A DNA stretch of 64,000 nt, taken from contig NZ_KV440950.1 in the NCBI RefSeq assembly GCF_001636405.1, forward strand, positions 4,320,778-4,384,777. The letters run 5' to 3'. Positions 52,265 to 60,690 of this stretch are shown here, one piece after another. This DNA comes from Peribacillus frigoritolerans (GTDB taxonomy: Bacteria > Bacillota > Bacilli > Bacillales > DSM-1321). The translations under genes and the position numbers were made by a program. Numbering within the stretch: position 1 is the stretch's first letter; each line of letters begins with the position of its first letter. Under the pieces are notes generated by a model. The model ran no database searches. It was given only the letters and a program-made list of their open reading frames with translations, and was not told the DNA's origin.

Positions 52265-53179
52265 TCAGGAATCCCATCCTTTACTTCCATCGAGCAAACG
52301 GGACATATCTTCTGGCAACTCTTCTTGAAACAACATCATCTTCTTTGTGAAAGGATGTAAAAATTTCAGCTCAAAACAATGCAGGGCTTGGCGAGGTATA
52401 CCTCTCCTGTTCCCTCCATATAAATCATCACCAGCCAGCGGGTGACCAATATGAGCCATATGGACCCTGATTTGATGTGTACGCCCTGTTTGGAGTTCCA
52501 AATCAAGGAATGTATGGGACTCTGTGTGTGCCAATACCTTAAATAGGGTACAGGCATGCCGGCCATCCTCCCTAACTTCCCGTTCGATGATGCTGGTCGA
52601 TTTTCGTCCGATTGGCGCCACTATCTCTCCTACAGGTCCTTCAACGATCCCCTCAGCTATGGCTTGGTATCTCCGTTTAACCTGTCCTGATTTTTGCTGT
52701 TCACTTAATAGGTGATGGATATGCCGGTGCTTGGCAATTAAAACCAGACCTGATGTGTCCCGGTCAAGACGTGTAACTATATGGATCGTCGCCTGTACTC
52801 CCGTCTTCCTATAATAACCCGCCAAGCCATTCGCCAGACTGCCGTTGGGATGCTCGCGGGAAGGAATGGTATTCATGAAAGGGGGCTTGGCCACCACCAA
52901 TACAAACTCATCTTCATACCTGACATTCAGGGGGATCGGTTCCGGTAAAAGGCCTTCGCTTGCCTGCTCCGGCGGGAATATGACGGTGACGGTGTCACCT
53001 GTTTCAATCCGTTCCCTTACGGTTACTTCTTCGCCGTTCAACCGGATATATCCACCTTTAAATTTAATATCCGTTAATGCTCGTTTTGAAATATCGCATT
53101 TGCTGAGAAACTCTCGCAATAAAGAGCCAGAATCCTCTTCAGAAACCGACCAGGTCAAAGAAAAGTTTTGATTTGACAT
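52265..53179 (-). CDS. yjbO: RluD/RluA-family pseudouridine synthase (YjbO)
   Basis: 304 residues. An S4-like N-terminal part (SKRALTDIKFKGGYIRLNGE) is followed by the catalytic domain, with the aspartate in VTRLDRDTSGLVLIAKH and the end motif LQTGRTHQIRVHMAHIGHPL. It makes pseudouridine in rRNA or tRNA; the exact site is unknown. It follows nadF by 17 bases, in the order sasB-nadF-yjbO as in B. subtilis. Confidence 0.9.
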   Translation of the reverse strand: MSNQNFSLTWSVSEEDSGSLLREFLSKCDISKRALTDIKFKGGYIRLNGEEVTVRERIETGDTVTVIFPPEQASEGLLPEPIPLNVRYEDEFVLVVAKPPFMNTIPSREHPNGSLANGLAGYYRKTGVQATIHIVTRLDRDTSGLVLIAKHRHIHHLLSEQQKSGQVKRRYQAIAEGIVEGPVGEIVAPIGRKSTSIIEREVREDGRHACTLFKVLAHTESHTFLDLELQTGRTHQIRVHMAHIGHPLAGDDLYGGNRRGIPRQALHCFELKFLHPFTKKMMLFQEELPEDMSRLLDGSKGWDS

Positions 53180-53196
53180 GAGGTGAGTCTATCTCC

Positions 53197-53991
53197 TTAA
53201 TTAGCAATAAATGAATCATGCACTCTTTTCCAGAAAGGAAAAGGGCGGAATCTGGCAAATCGGATCTTTTCATCTGCCACCCGGCACTGTATCGACTTTA
53301 CATTTTCCTGAAGCAGGGACAAATGGTCGACCGTAATTTGAAAATTGACCGCATTTACCGGCCTGAACATACATGTATGATGTGCCGGCAGCAGAAGTGG
53401 AGATCCTACCGTTCTAAACACCCGGTTATTAATGGATGCCAATTCGGTAATCTGGATGGCATCGATTGATGGATGGACGATGGCCCCGCCAAGCGCCTTA
53501 TTATACGCCGTGCTTCCAGATGGCGTCGCAATGCATAAACCATCTCCACGGAACGTCTCGAAATGCTGGCCGCGTATTTCAACGTCCATTACGAGCGTCC
53601 CTTCAACACTTTTGACTGTCGATTCATTCAAAGCCAAAAATCTGTTTTCCCGTCCTCCATGCTGATAACGGACAATCGTTTCGAGCAGTGGATATTCCAC
53701 TATTTGAAATGGGGTTTTCGCTAAAGCTATCACCAATTTTTCAATTTCATCAGGGGTCCAATCTGCATAAAACCCAAGATGTCCTGTATGTACTCCAACA
53801 AAGGCGGTTTTATCCAATCGATTCTTATAACGGTGAAAAGCATATAATAAAGTGCCATCACCACCGACAGAAATGACAATATCCGGCTGATCTTCGTCAT
53901 ATTCCAAATGAAAGTCCTGAAGATACGTTCGCATCCTTTGCATTAAAGTATTCGATTTCGCATCTCCTTTTGACGTAATCGCAAATTTCAT
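53197..53991 (-). CDS. nadF: NAD kinase
   Basis: 264 residues. The active-site motif [13 protein letters not shown], the NE motif in ALNESTVKS, and a [20 protein letters not shown] loop are the usual NAD kinase signatures. It phosphorylates NAD to NADP using ATP or polyphosphate. AAGGTGG precedes the ATG. It lies 49 bases after sasB and before yjbO in one operon. Confidence 0.92.
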   Translation of the reverse strand: MKFAITSKGDAKSNTLMQRMRTYLQDFHLEYDEDQPDIVISVGGDGTLLYAFHRYKNRLDKTAFVGVHTGHLGFYADWTPDEIEKLVIALAKTPFQIVEYPLLETIVRYQHGGRENRFLALNESTVKSVEGTLVMDVEIRGQHFETFRGDGLCIATPSGSTAYNKALGGAIVHPSIDAIQITELASINNRVFRTVGSPLLLPAHHTCMFRPVNAVNFQITVDHLSLLQENVKSIQCRVADEKIRFARFRPFPFWKRVHDSFIAN

Positions 53992-54040
53992 GTAATCCCA
54001 CCTTCAATTTAGATTTCTTCTCGTTTACCCATTTATTTGT

Positions 54041-54661
54041 TCAAGAATCTTTCTTCCGGGAAAAAAGACGCTGTGCTTCCTGGATTTCCGTACGGATTTG
54101 CGACATCTCTGCATCAAGCAGGAAGGCCGCTTCAGCTGCACGTTTGAGTCGCAGTTGAATATCTTCCGGGAAAATGCCTTTATATTTATAATTTAAAGAA
54201 TGTTCAATCGTCGCCCAAAAATTCATCGCAAGAGTCCTGATTTGAATTTCGGCAAGGATATTCTTTTCACCATGGATCGTCTGGACCGGATAGCGGATTA
54301 CAACATGATAAGAACGATAGCCGCTAGCTTTTTTATGGGAAATATAATTCCTCTCCTCGACTATCTCGAAGTCATTTCGACCTCGTAAAAGTTCAACCAC
54401 CTGTTCGATATCATCCACGAACTGGCACATCATGCGAAGCCCTGCAATATCCTGGATCTCAGTTCCCAATTTATCAATGGGAATGTCCTTTAGGCTCGCC
54501 TTATCCAATATGCTGACAATCGGCTTTACCCTGCCTGTTACAAATTCGATCGGTGAGTGAATATTCTCTCTCTCAAACTGTTTCCGTAAACCCTTTAGCT
54601 TAACCTTCAATTCTTCGACAGCCTGAGTATAAGGCGCCAAGAAATCGTCCCAACTCTCCAT
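54041..54661 (-). CDS. sasB: small alarmone synthetase (RelQ/SasB, YjbM)
   Basis: About 206 residues. A synthetase-only RelA/SpoT domain with DIAGLRMMCQFVDDIEQVVE, KASGYRSYHVVIRYPVQ and EIQIRTLAMNFWATIEHSLN. There is no HD hydrolase domain or regulatory tail. It makes (p)ppGpp constitutively or under wall stress. The ATG at 54661 is chosen because AGGTGG is seven bases before it; GTG 54667 is too close. First gene of the sasB-nadF-yjbO operon. Confidence 0.92.
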   Translation of the reverse strand: MESWDDFLAPYTQAVEELKVKLKGLRKQFERENIHSPIEFVTGRVKPIVSILDKASLKDIPIDKLGTEIQDIAGLRMMCQFVDDIEQVVELLRGRNDFEIVEERNYISHKKASGYRSYHVVIRYPVQTIHGEKNILAEIQIRTLAMNFWATIEHSLNYKYKGIFPEDIQLRLKRAAEAAFLLDAEMSQIRTEIQEAQRLFSRKKDS

Positions 54662-54667
54662 TGCCAC

Positions 54668-54980
54668 ACCACCTATATCTATCTAAAAAGCGCCTGTTCA
54701 ACTCTGGTATGGGCAGAACGCTCTCCTAAACCCAGCAGCCAAATGACTTTATGCCAATTCACCACTGGATCCTATTAAATCTTTCTCTAGCAAAGAATAT
54801 GTATTAAATTTCTATATATACGATTGACCAATTCTCGTGCTCAACGTTTATATTTTATCATATCCTGCAATTGATTCCTAAAAATTCAAGTACAATAGCA
54901 AAAAATTATTGAATTCAATTTGACAGCTGGAATGGTTCTTATATGATTAACCTAAGAATCAGCGAAAAAGGATGGGACAC
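54668..54980. other. divergent intergenic region
   Basis: About 310 bases between sasB and yjbK. AT-rich, with no gene or clear operator. It presumably holds both promoters. Confidence 0.5.
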
Positions 54981-55559
54981 ATGAACCAGCATATTGAAAT
55001 TGAATTTAAAAACCTCTTAAGCGAAAAAGAATTTCGTCAACTGATCGAATACTTTCATGTCGGGGCATCGAACTTTAAAACACAGAAAAACCATTACTTC
55101 GATACACTTGGATTCTCTTTGAAACAGCAAGACTCTGCACTTAGGATCAGGGAGAAAAATGGGCGATACGAGCTGACTTTAAAACAGCCCGCTAAAGAAG
55201 GATTATTGGAAACGAATCAAGATATTCCTGAAGAAATCGCATATGGCTTCCTGAAACATAACATATTCCCTGATGGCGAGATCCGACATCTTATCCTCGA
55301 GTGCGGAATTGATCCAAAAGACTTTACCTGCTTTGGGACACTACAGACAGACCGTTTTGAATTTCCTTACAAAGAGGGTCTGCTCGTTTTAGACCATAGT
55401 TCGTATTTGAATCAGGAAGACTTTGAGCTTGAATATGAAGTGTCGGATGCAAAAGCCGGGAAAAAAAACTTCCTGACCCTCCTTGAAACCCTTAAAATTC
55501 CGGTAAGGGAAACCGAAAATAAGGTTAAGAGGTTTTATCGTGCCAAATTCCAAAAATAA
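54981..55559 (+). CDS. yjbK: CYTH-domain protein (YjbK)
   Basis: About 192 residues. The CYTH signature EIEFKN sits at the N-terminus (HIEIEFKNLL). Basic and acidic residues line a triphosphate tunnel (RIREKNGRYELTLKQP, FELEYEVSDA). Relatives are triphosphatases or thiamine triphosphatase-like enzymes. The ATG at 54981 follows AAAAGGATGG. It lies before yjbJ, divergent from sasB, as in B. subtilis. Confidence 0.87.
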   Translation: MNQHIEIEFKNLLSEKEFRQLIEYFHVGASNFKTQKNHYFDTLGFSLKQQDSALRIREKNGRYELTLKQPAKEGLLETNQDIPEEIAYGFLKHNIFPDGEIRHLILECGIDPKDFTCFGTLQTDRFEFPYKEGLLVLDHSSYLNQEDFELEYEVSDAKAGKKNFLTLLETLKIPVRETENKVKRFYRAKFQK

Positions 55560-55590
55560 TCCTGTTTGAACCCATTCGGAGGTGGAGAGT

Positions 55591-56247
55591 TTGAAAATCC
55601 AAGATTTCAAAACGTTTATGGAATTGCAGGCAATCCAGCAATTCACGAACGGCAACATCAAAAATACAAATTCATCTCGATCCGTTTTCCAGGACATGCT
55701 CTCGGCATTGGTTTCAGGTGATGCTCTAGAAGGCGCTTCGCAGACATTGGGTTCCTTATTATCCAATGTGGAAACGGAAGCGAAGAAGTCCTTTCTTCAA
55801 CCCATCGGCCTGACATCGAACATCAACCCGATTTCCGCTGCCCATGATAACAATCAGAGCAGCGGAAACGCAACAAACTATGATCATATCATCAGCCAGG
55901 CGGCAAGTTTATATAATCTCCCGGAAAAACTGATTAAGTCTGTCATTAAACAAGAATCGAACTTCAACCCTGAAGCCACCAGTTATGCGGGTGCAACCGG
56001 CCTTATGCAGTTAATGCCAGCAACTGCAAAAAGCCTTGGGGTGGATGATGCAACCGATCCAGAACAAAACATCATGGGCGGGAGTAAATATTTAAGTCAA
56101 ATGATGGCTCGTTATGACGGGGACATTCAGGTTGCCCTTGCTGCATATAATGCTGGGCCAGGAAATGTCGATAAATATAACGGCATCCCTCCTTTTAAAG
56201 AAACTCAGAACTATGTCCAAAAAGTTTATGGCACATTTTCAAGCTAA
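55591..56247 (+). CDS. yjbJ: lytic transglycosylase (YjbJ)
   Basis: About 218 residues. The C-terminal SLT domain has the catalytic glutamate in [14 protein letters not shown], then [15 protein letters not shown] and [20 protein letters not shown]. The N-terminal 120 residues are low in order. It cleaves peptidoglycan glycan strands. No classical signal peptide is visible. The TTG at 55591 is chosen since GGAGG is eight bases before it and the GTG at 55582 abuts that site. Confidence 0.87.
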   Translation: MKIQDFKTFMELQAIQQFTNGNIKNTNSSRSVFQDMLSALVSGDALEGASQTLGSLLSNVETEAKKSFLQPIGLTSNINPISAAHDNNQSSGNATNYDHIISQAASLYNLPEKLIKSVIKQESNFNPEATSYAGATGLMQLMPATAKSLGVDDATDPEQNIMGGSKYLSQMMARYDGDIQVALAAYNAGPGNVDKYNGIPPFKETQNYVQKVYGTFSS

Positions 56248-56253
56248 AGCAAG

Positions 56254-56287
56254 CTGACCCAGTTTATTTATTATGGGTCAGTTTTTT
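56254..56287 (+). terminator. terminator of yjbJ
   Basis: CTGACCCA...TGGGTCAG hairpin followed by six T. Confidence 0.85.
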
Positions 56288-56480
56288 CATGTCTATATTT
56301 GCTTCTTCCACGCACCTTGAACAAATGGTAAAGCTCCTCAAATGCTGTCATCTTCGATCATTTCCCTGTGTCATACTACAGATGTAAAATTTTCTTTAAG
56401 CTATATATTTGTTATATCAGTACGTCATTGATAAAATATGATTAAATATCAACCATCTTTCTTTAAAAGGAGTAATCAAC

Positions 56481-56885
56481 ATGATGCAAGGGAACCCTAC
56501 ACCATATGAATTAATTGGAGAAGGGCAATTACACAAATTAATTGATGTGTTTTACTCCAACGTTAGTCAACACCCGGATCTGCAGCCAATATTCCCTGAC
56601 GATTTAACTGAAACGGTCCGTAAGCAAAAACAATTTATGACTCAATATTTAGGCGGTCCCTCTTTATATACCGAAGAGCATGGCCATCCTATGTTGCGGG
56701 CTCGACATATACCATTTGAAATTACACCAGAACGTGCGAAAGCATGGCTCTCATGCATGTATCAAGCCATGGACGAAGTTGGCCTTGAAGGTGAGATTAG
56801 GGAGTTTTTCTATCACCGCCTCTATTTGACGGCACAGCATATGATCAATACATCCGGAACTGACGGGAAAGGAGAAGACAGTTGA
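56481..56885 (+). CDS. yjbI: truncated hemoglobin, group II (YjbI)
   Basis: 134 residues with the 2/2 globin layout: FYSNVSQHPDLQPIFPDDLT, QFMTQYLGGPSLYTEEHGHP, then LRARHIPFEITPERAKAWLS with the proximal histidine region. YjbI binds O2 and has been linked to protection against oxidation. AAAGGAG precedes the ATG. Its last four bases overlap the start of spxH, so the two are translated together. Confidence 0.9.
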   Translation: MMQGNPTPYELIGEGQLHKLIDVFYSNVSQHPDLQPIFPDDLTETVRKQKQFMTQYLGGPSLYTEEHGHPMLRARHIPFEITPERAKAWLSCMYQAMDEVGLEGEIREFFYHRLYLTAQHMINTSGTDGKGEDS

Positions 56886-57772
56886 GCGCACAAAAACCAG
56901 TTTTCAATATTTCCGATTGGATCAAGACGCAGCATTGCTATGAAATAGGAAAAAAGCCAATTGAAATTTATGTTTTTGTTGATCCGCTTTGTCCCGAATG
57001 CTGGGGCTTAGAACCAATTATTAGGAAATTACAGATAGAATATGGCCAACTGTTCAGTTTACGCCATGTTTTAAGCGGTAAAATCGATTCTCTTAATATG
57101 GGGAAAAATAAAAATTATGAAAACCTTGCTCAAGTTTGGGAAAAGACAGCCAGCCGCTCGGGAATGTCCTGCGACGGGAGCCTTTGGTCTGAAAACCCAA
57201 TCTCTTCTCCATATACAGCTTCCATCGCAATAAAGGCAGCGGAACTGCAGGGCCGTAAATTGGCCATTCGTTTTTTAAGGCAGCTTCAAGAATATGTATT
57301 CATAGGTAAAAAGGATATATCCAATATCGAGGTCTTGACCGAATGTGCCAAAATGGTCGGTTTGGATGTGGAGGAATTCCTTTATGACATCAATTCTTCC
57401 AGTGCAGCAAAAGGCTTTCAATGTGACATGAAAATCACAAGTGAAATGGAAGTGACTGAAATACCTTCCCTTGTCTTTTTCAATCAAAATATTGAAGAAG
57501 AGGGAATAAAGGTTTCAGGTGTCTATTCTTACGAGGTATATGTTCAAATTTTAGAAGATATGCTGAATGGTCTTCCAGCCCCCGCACCCCCTCCCTCTCT
57601 CGAAGAATTTCTAAGCTGTTTCAAACTAGTGGCCACAAAGGAGATTGAAACGGTTTATAATATGAGTAAGAATACCGTTGAGTTGGAAATGAAAAAGCTT
57701 GTTTTAAAACAGTTGGCAGAGAAAATTCCTGCTAAATACGGAACGTTTTGGAGATACACAAAGAAACAGTAA
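56882..57772 (+). CDS. spxH: adaptor protein SpxH (YjbH)
   Basis: 296 residues, DsbA-like thioredoxin fold with FVDPLCPECWGLEPIIRKLQ. SpxH presents the redox regulator Spx to ClpXP for degradation. The N-terminus has only QHCYEIGKKPIEIY, poorer in His/Cys than the zinc-binding start I remember for B. subtilis YjbH. The start TTG 56882 overlaps the globin stop, with AAAGGAGAAG before it. A terminator follows at 57811. Confidence 0.9.
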   Translation: MSAQKPVFNISDWIKTQHCYEIGKKPIEIYVFVDPLCPECWGLEPIIRKLQIEYGQLFSLRHVLSGKIDSLNMGKNKNYENLAQVWEKTASRSGMSCDGSLWSENPISSPYTASIAIKAAELQGRKLAIRFLRQLQEYVFIGKKDISNIEVLTECAKMVGLDVEEFLYDINSSSAAKGFQCDMKITSEMEVTEIPSLVFFNQNIEEEGIKVSGVYSYEVYVQILEDMLNGLPAPAPPPSLEEFLSCFKLVATKEIETVYNMSKNTVELEMKKLVLKQLAEKIPAKYGTFWRYTKKQ

Positions 57773-57810
57773 TGAATTTGACTGCTTCTTTGTTATATAT
57801 TAAAAAGGAA

Positions 57811-57846
57811 AAACCATGCAAATCAAAAGATTGCATGGTTTTTTTT
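57811..57846 (+). terminator. terminator of the globin-spxH operon
   Basis: AACCATGCAA...TTGCATGGTT hairpin followed by TTTTTT. Confidence 0.9.
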
Positions 57847-57904
57847 ATTATAAGAAATAAGGGGATGGGAGAAATTTTTCACGATCAAACAAAGGGGTAT
57901 AAGT

Positions 57905-57934
57905 TTGTTTGTGATTCACTTCACAATATATAAT
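57905..57934 (+). promoter_or_regulatory. promoter overlapped by a Rex/FNR-type palindrome
   Basis: TTGTGATTCACTTCACAA (57909-57926) fills the spacer between -35-like TTGTTT (57905-57910) and a perfect TATAAT (57929-57934), spacer 18. It fits TGTGA-N6-TCACA completely and the Rex consensus TTGTGAA-N4-TTCACAA at 13 of 14 positions. Its placement suits a repressor. Confidence 0.6.
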
Positions 57935-57966
57935 ATAACAGATAACCCATTTATGTTTCAACCATA

Positions 57967-57983
57967 TGTGTAACTTTTCACAA
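57967..57983. promoter_or_regulatory. additional Rex/FNR-like palindrome
   Basis: TGTGTAACTTTTCACA: half sites TGTG(T) and TCACA six bases apart, one mismatch. A further TTCACAA half site follows at 57988-57994. Confidence 0.4.
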
Positions 57984-58109
57984 ATTGTTCACAATATATA
58001 TTTTTTGTCTTTTATTATCCTTTCTAGTATATATAGCTAAATAAGAGACGGTTTTAATTTTTAGGCCATACGTGTTTTGATAGCTGATTTAGTATGGGAT
58101 TGAGTCCAT

Positions 58110-58127
58110 TTGTGAAATGTGTCACAA
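58110..58127. promoter_or_regulatory. Rex/FNR-type palindrome between the repeat units
   Basis: TTGTGAAATGTGTCACAA is a perfect TGTGA-N6-TCACA palindrome and matches the Rex consensus at 13 of 14 positions. No good -10 element lies at activator distance. Confidence 0.55.
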
Positions 58128-58210
58128 TAATAACTAAACATTTCTTTTTATTCATTCAGCTTACGTTCAACTTTTATTACTACCGGTACCATTATATTTC
58201 ATGCACATGA

Positions 58211-58246
58211 AAAACCCCGGCAAATCACGAAATTTGCTGGGGTTTT
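58211..58246 (+). terminator. free-standing terminator, possible end of a small RNA
   Basis: AAAACCCC-GGCAAAT...ATTTGCTGGGGTTTT hairpin with a short T run. No open reading frame with a ribosome site lies between the promoter at 57905 and this hairpin, so it may end an RNA of about 300 bases. Confidence 0.6.
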
Positions 58247-58254
58247 CACCTATT

Positions 58255-58430
58255 TATACGATTAAGGGGATAGGAGAAATTTCACGACGAACAAACAAAG
58301 GGGTATATGTTTGGGATGTGATAACTTCTATATCTGTACTATAGCAGATTACACACCTTATTTGCAAGAACTTTGTGCGCAACTTCACATTATTGTCATA
58401 TTCTTAGAATACTGCTTATTCTAAAACATA
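58255..58430. repeat. intergenic duplication, unit 2
   Basis: ATTAAGGGGATAGGAGAAATTTCACGAC..AACAAAGGGGTATA matches unit 1. It continues through ATAGCAGAT and GCGCAACTTCACATTATTGT, with TTGTGCGCAACTTCACAT (58373-58390) at the place of the second palindrome of unit 1. Confidence 0.6.
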
Positions 58431-58485
58431 CTATCTAATAATGAGCAGATGAGTTTTTACTGCTGCCAGGTTGGAGGTGACCAAA

Positions 58486-58650
58486 TTGAAAGGCTTTATT
58501 CTACTCATACTCTTGATAGGGTCGCTATTTGTCCAGCTACTCGGTATCATGGACCTCATTCCTCTGTATTTTACCTCCCCTATTTTATTTTTTGTTTTGT
58601 TCATAATTCTTCATAGCTTAAATCAGAGAAATCGTTTTAAAGGATTATGA
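58486..58650 (+). CDS. 54-residue membrane microprotein (TTG start)
   Basis: TTGGAGGTGA at 58471-58480 leads to TTG 58486. The frame reads MKGFILLILLIGSLFVQLLG, then a polar turn (MDLIPLYFTSP), a second helix ILFFVLFIILHSL and a basic tail NQRNRFKGL. Two hydrophobic helices are clear. It lies where B. subtilis has the small gene yizD, between spxH and pepF. I cannot confirm homology. Upstream are the duplicated units with Rex/FNR-type palindromes, so redox control is a reasonable guess. Confidence 0.65.
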   Translation: MKGFILLILLIGSLFVQLLGIMDLIPLYFTSPILFFVLFIILHSLNQRNRFKGL

Positions 58651-58667
58651 CGGACATCCAGATAAAA

Positions 58668-58697
58668 ATGAAAAGGACCCGAAGTGTTCGGGTCCTA
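58668..58697 (-). terminator. terminator of pepF
   Basis: AGGACCCGAA...TTCGGGTCCT hairpin with TTTTCATTTTT on the minus strand. Confidence 0.85.
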
Positions 58698-58705
58698 TCC
58701 ACATC

Positions 58706-60523
58706 CTATTTATTCAAAAGTTCTTCCAACTCATTTAATTTTTCTTCGAATACATTCATGGCTTCTTGTACAGGCTCGGCTTTTGTCATATCGACGCCGG
58801 CCTTTTTGAGTACTTCAATCGGATAATCGGAACTTCCTGATTTCAAGAACTCCAGATACCTTTTGACAGCAGGCTCTCCTTCTTCAAGGATTTGCTTGCT
58901 CAATGCTGTTGCTGCACTGATTCCAGTTGCATATTGATAAACATAGTAATTATAGTAGAAGTGTGGAATACGAGCCCATTCCAAACCAATTTCTTCATCT
59001 ATGGTCACGTTCTCGCCAAAGTATTTCTTGTTCAGCCCATAATATTCCTTAGTAAGCATATCCGCCGTCAACGCTTCCCCATTTTGAGCTTTTAAATGAA
59101 TGGTATGTTCAAACTCTGCAAACATCGTTTGTCGGAACAATGTGCCACGGAAGCCTTCCAGGTAATGGTTCAGTAAATAGATGCGTTTCTTTTCATCTTC
59201 GATCGAATTCAGTAAATAATCATTCAACAGGTTTTCATTACAAGTGGATGCAACTTCCGCTACAAATATTGAATAATTCCCGTATGGATATGGCTGATGT
59301 TTACGTGTATAGTAGCTATGGACCGAATGCCCAAACTCATGAACGAGCGTGAATAAGTTATTGACGTTATTTTGCCAGTTCATTAGAATATAAGGGTTCG
59401 TCCCGTATGTCCCCGAAGAATAGGCACCGCTTCGTTTCCCTTTGTTCTCATGCACATCGACCCAACGGTTTTCAAATCCCTCTTTCAAAACGTTCAAATA
59501 GTCCTCCCCTAGCGGAGCAAGACCTTTAAGGACATAATCTTTGGCCTCGTCATATGTCACTTCCATCTTCACTTCTTTAACAAGAGGAGTGAATAAATCA
59601 TACATATGAAGTTCATCTAATTCCAGCACCTTTTTACGTAAATCAAGATAACGGTGCAGTAATGGCAAGTTGTCGTTGACCGTTTTAACGAGATTATCGT
59701 ATACGGTCTCCGGAATGTTATTATTACTTAACGCCGCTTGGCGTGCTGAATCATATTTTCGAACCGTGGCATTGAAGTTGTGGTTTTTCACCTCACCTGA
59801 CAGGGTTGAAGCAAATGTATTACGGAACTCCCCGTACTTGCTGTATACCCCTTTAAATGCCTCCTCACGTACACGGCGATCTTCACTCTCAAGAAATCTG
59901 ATATACCTTCCGTGAGTAATTTCCACTTCATTTCCCTCTTCATCCTTGATGGTCGGGAATTTTAGATCGGCATTGTTAAGCATACCGAAAGTATTACCCG
60001 ATGCATCGAGTACTTCTGATGCCTGTGCCAATAGTTCTTCCTGTTCTGCTGATAGGATATGGGGTCTCTGAAGATTAATTTCCTCTAAAGAATGTTTATA
60101 TAATTTCAATTCTTCTTTTTCTTCCAAAAACCCTTCCACTTTACTTTCGTCAATACTCAATAGTTCAGGAACCATATATGAAAACGCAGCCGCTGCCTGT
60201 GCGTATAAAGCTTTTGCCCGATCCTCCATCCCTTGATAAAATGGATTGGTTGTATCTTGATCATTGCGCATGTGTGAATAAGAATAAACTTTCCCTAGCT
60301 TCTCGAAAACCTCATCTTGAAGTTGGAGGGCCGCAAATAGCTTTTCTGCGCTTTCTCCCAACGTCCCTTTATGCGCCTCCGCTTTCTTGAGGTCTTCCTT
60401 TACCGCTTTGAAGGCAGCTTCCCAATCTTCCTCGGTTGCGAAGATATCTTCCAGTCTCCACGTATCTTCAGGAGCTATTTCACTTCTTGAAGGTAATGTA
60501 TTCGTTTTTGTTTCCTGTACCAT
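58706..60523 (-). CDS. pepF: oligoendopeptidase F
   Basis: About 605 residues. The M3-family zinc motif lies in LFTLVHEFGHSVHSYYTRKH, with the third ligand glutamate in VAEVASTCNENLL about 25 residues on. PepF degrades peptides of roughly 7-17 residues in the cytoplasm. The ATG at 60523 follows GGGGAGG by seven bases; longer starts upstream are not supported. It lies after coiA on the same strand, as in B. subtilis. Confidence 0.92.
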   Translation of the reverse strand: MVQETKTNTLPSRSEIAPEDTWRLEDIFATEEDWEAAFKAVKEDLKKAEAHKGTLGESAEKLFAALQLQDEVFEKLGKVYSYSHMRNDQDTTNPFYQGMEDRAKALYAQAAAAFSYMVPELLSIDESKVEGFLEEKEELKLYKHSLEEINLQRPHILSAEQEELLAQASEVLDASGNTFGMLNNADLKFPTIKDEEGNEVEITHGRYIRFLESEDRRVREEAFKGVYSKYGEFRNTFASTLSGEVKNHNFNATVRKYDSARQAALSNNNIPETVYDNLVKTVNDNLPLLHRYLDLRKKVLELDELHMYDLFTPLVKEVKMEVTYDEAKDYVLKGLAPLGEDYLNVLKEGFENRWVDVHENKGKRSGAYSSGTYGTNPYILMNWQNNVNNLFTLVHEFGHSVHSYYTRKHQPYPYGNYSIFVAEVASTCNENLLNDYLLNSIEDEKKRIYLLNHYLEGFRGTLFRQTMFAEFEHTIHLKAQNGEALTADMLTKEYYGLNKKYFGENVTIDEEIGLEWARIPHFYYNYYVYQYATGISAATALSKQILEEGEPAVKRYLEFLKSGSSDYPIEVLKKAGVDMTKAEPVQEAMNVFEEKLNELEELLNK

Positions 60524-60690
60524 AAAAATTCCTCCCCATTCTATAGAAACTTGCCATTGGGCTAACTCATTAAACCGGATTGAACACTGCAATGCTTCAT
60601 TCTGTTTAATTCCCAGTTCTTATTACTATTTCTCCATTTACAAAAATAATCCTGCCATTTCATCTGAATTCAAGATAAATTGAGATGTTA

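Larger units (their letters stand above)
57850..58020. repeat. intergenic duplication, unit 1
   Basis: Begins with AGAAATAAGGGGATGGGAGA and the conserved block CACGATCAAACAAAGGGGTA. Sequence similarity to unit 2 (58255-58430) goes on, with gaps, through ATAACAGAT and a TTTTCACA segment. Both units follow a terminator hairpin. Confidence 0.6.
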
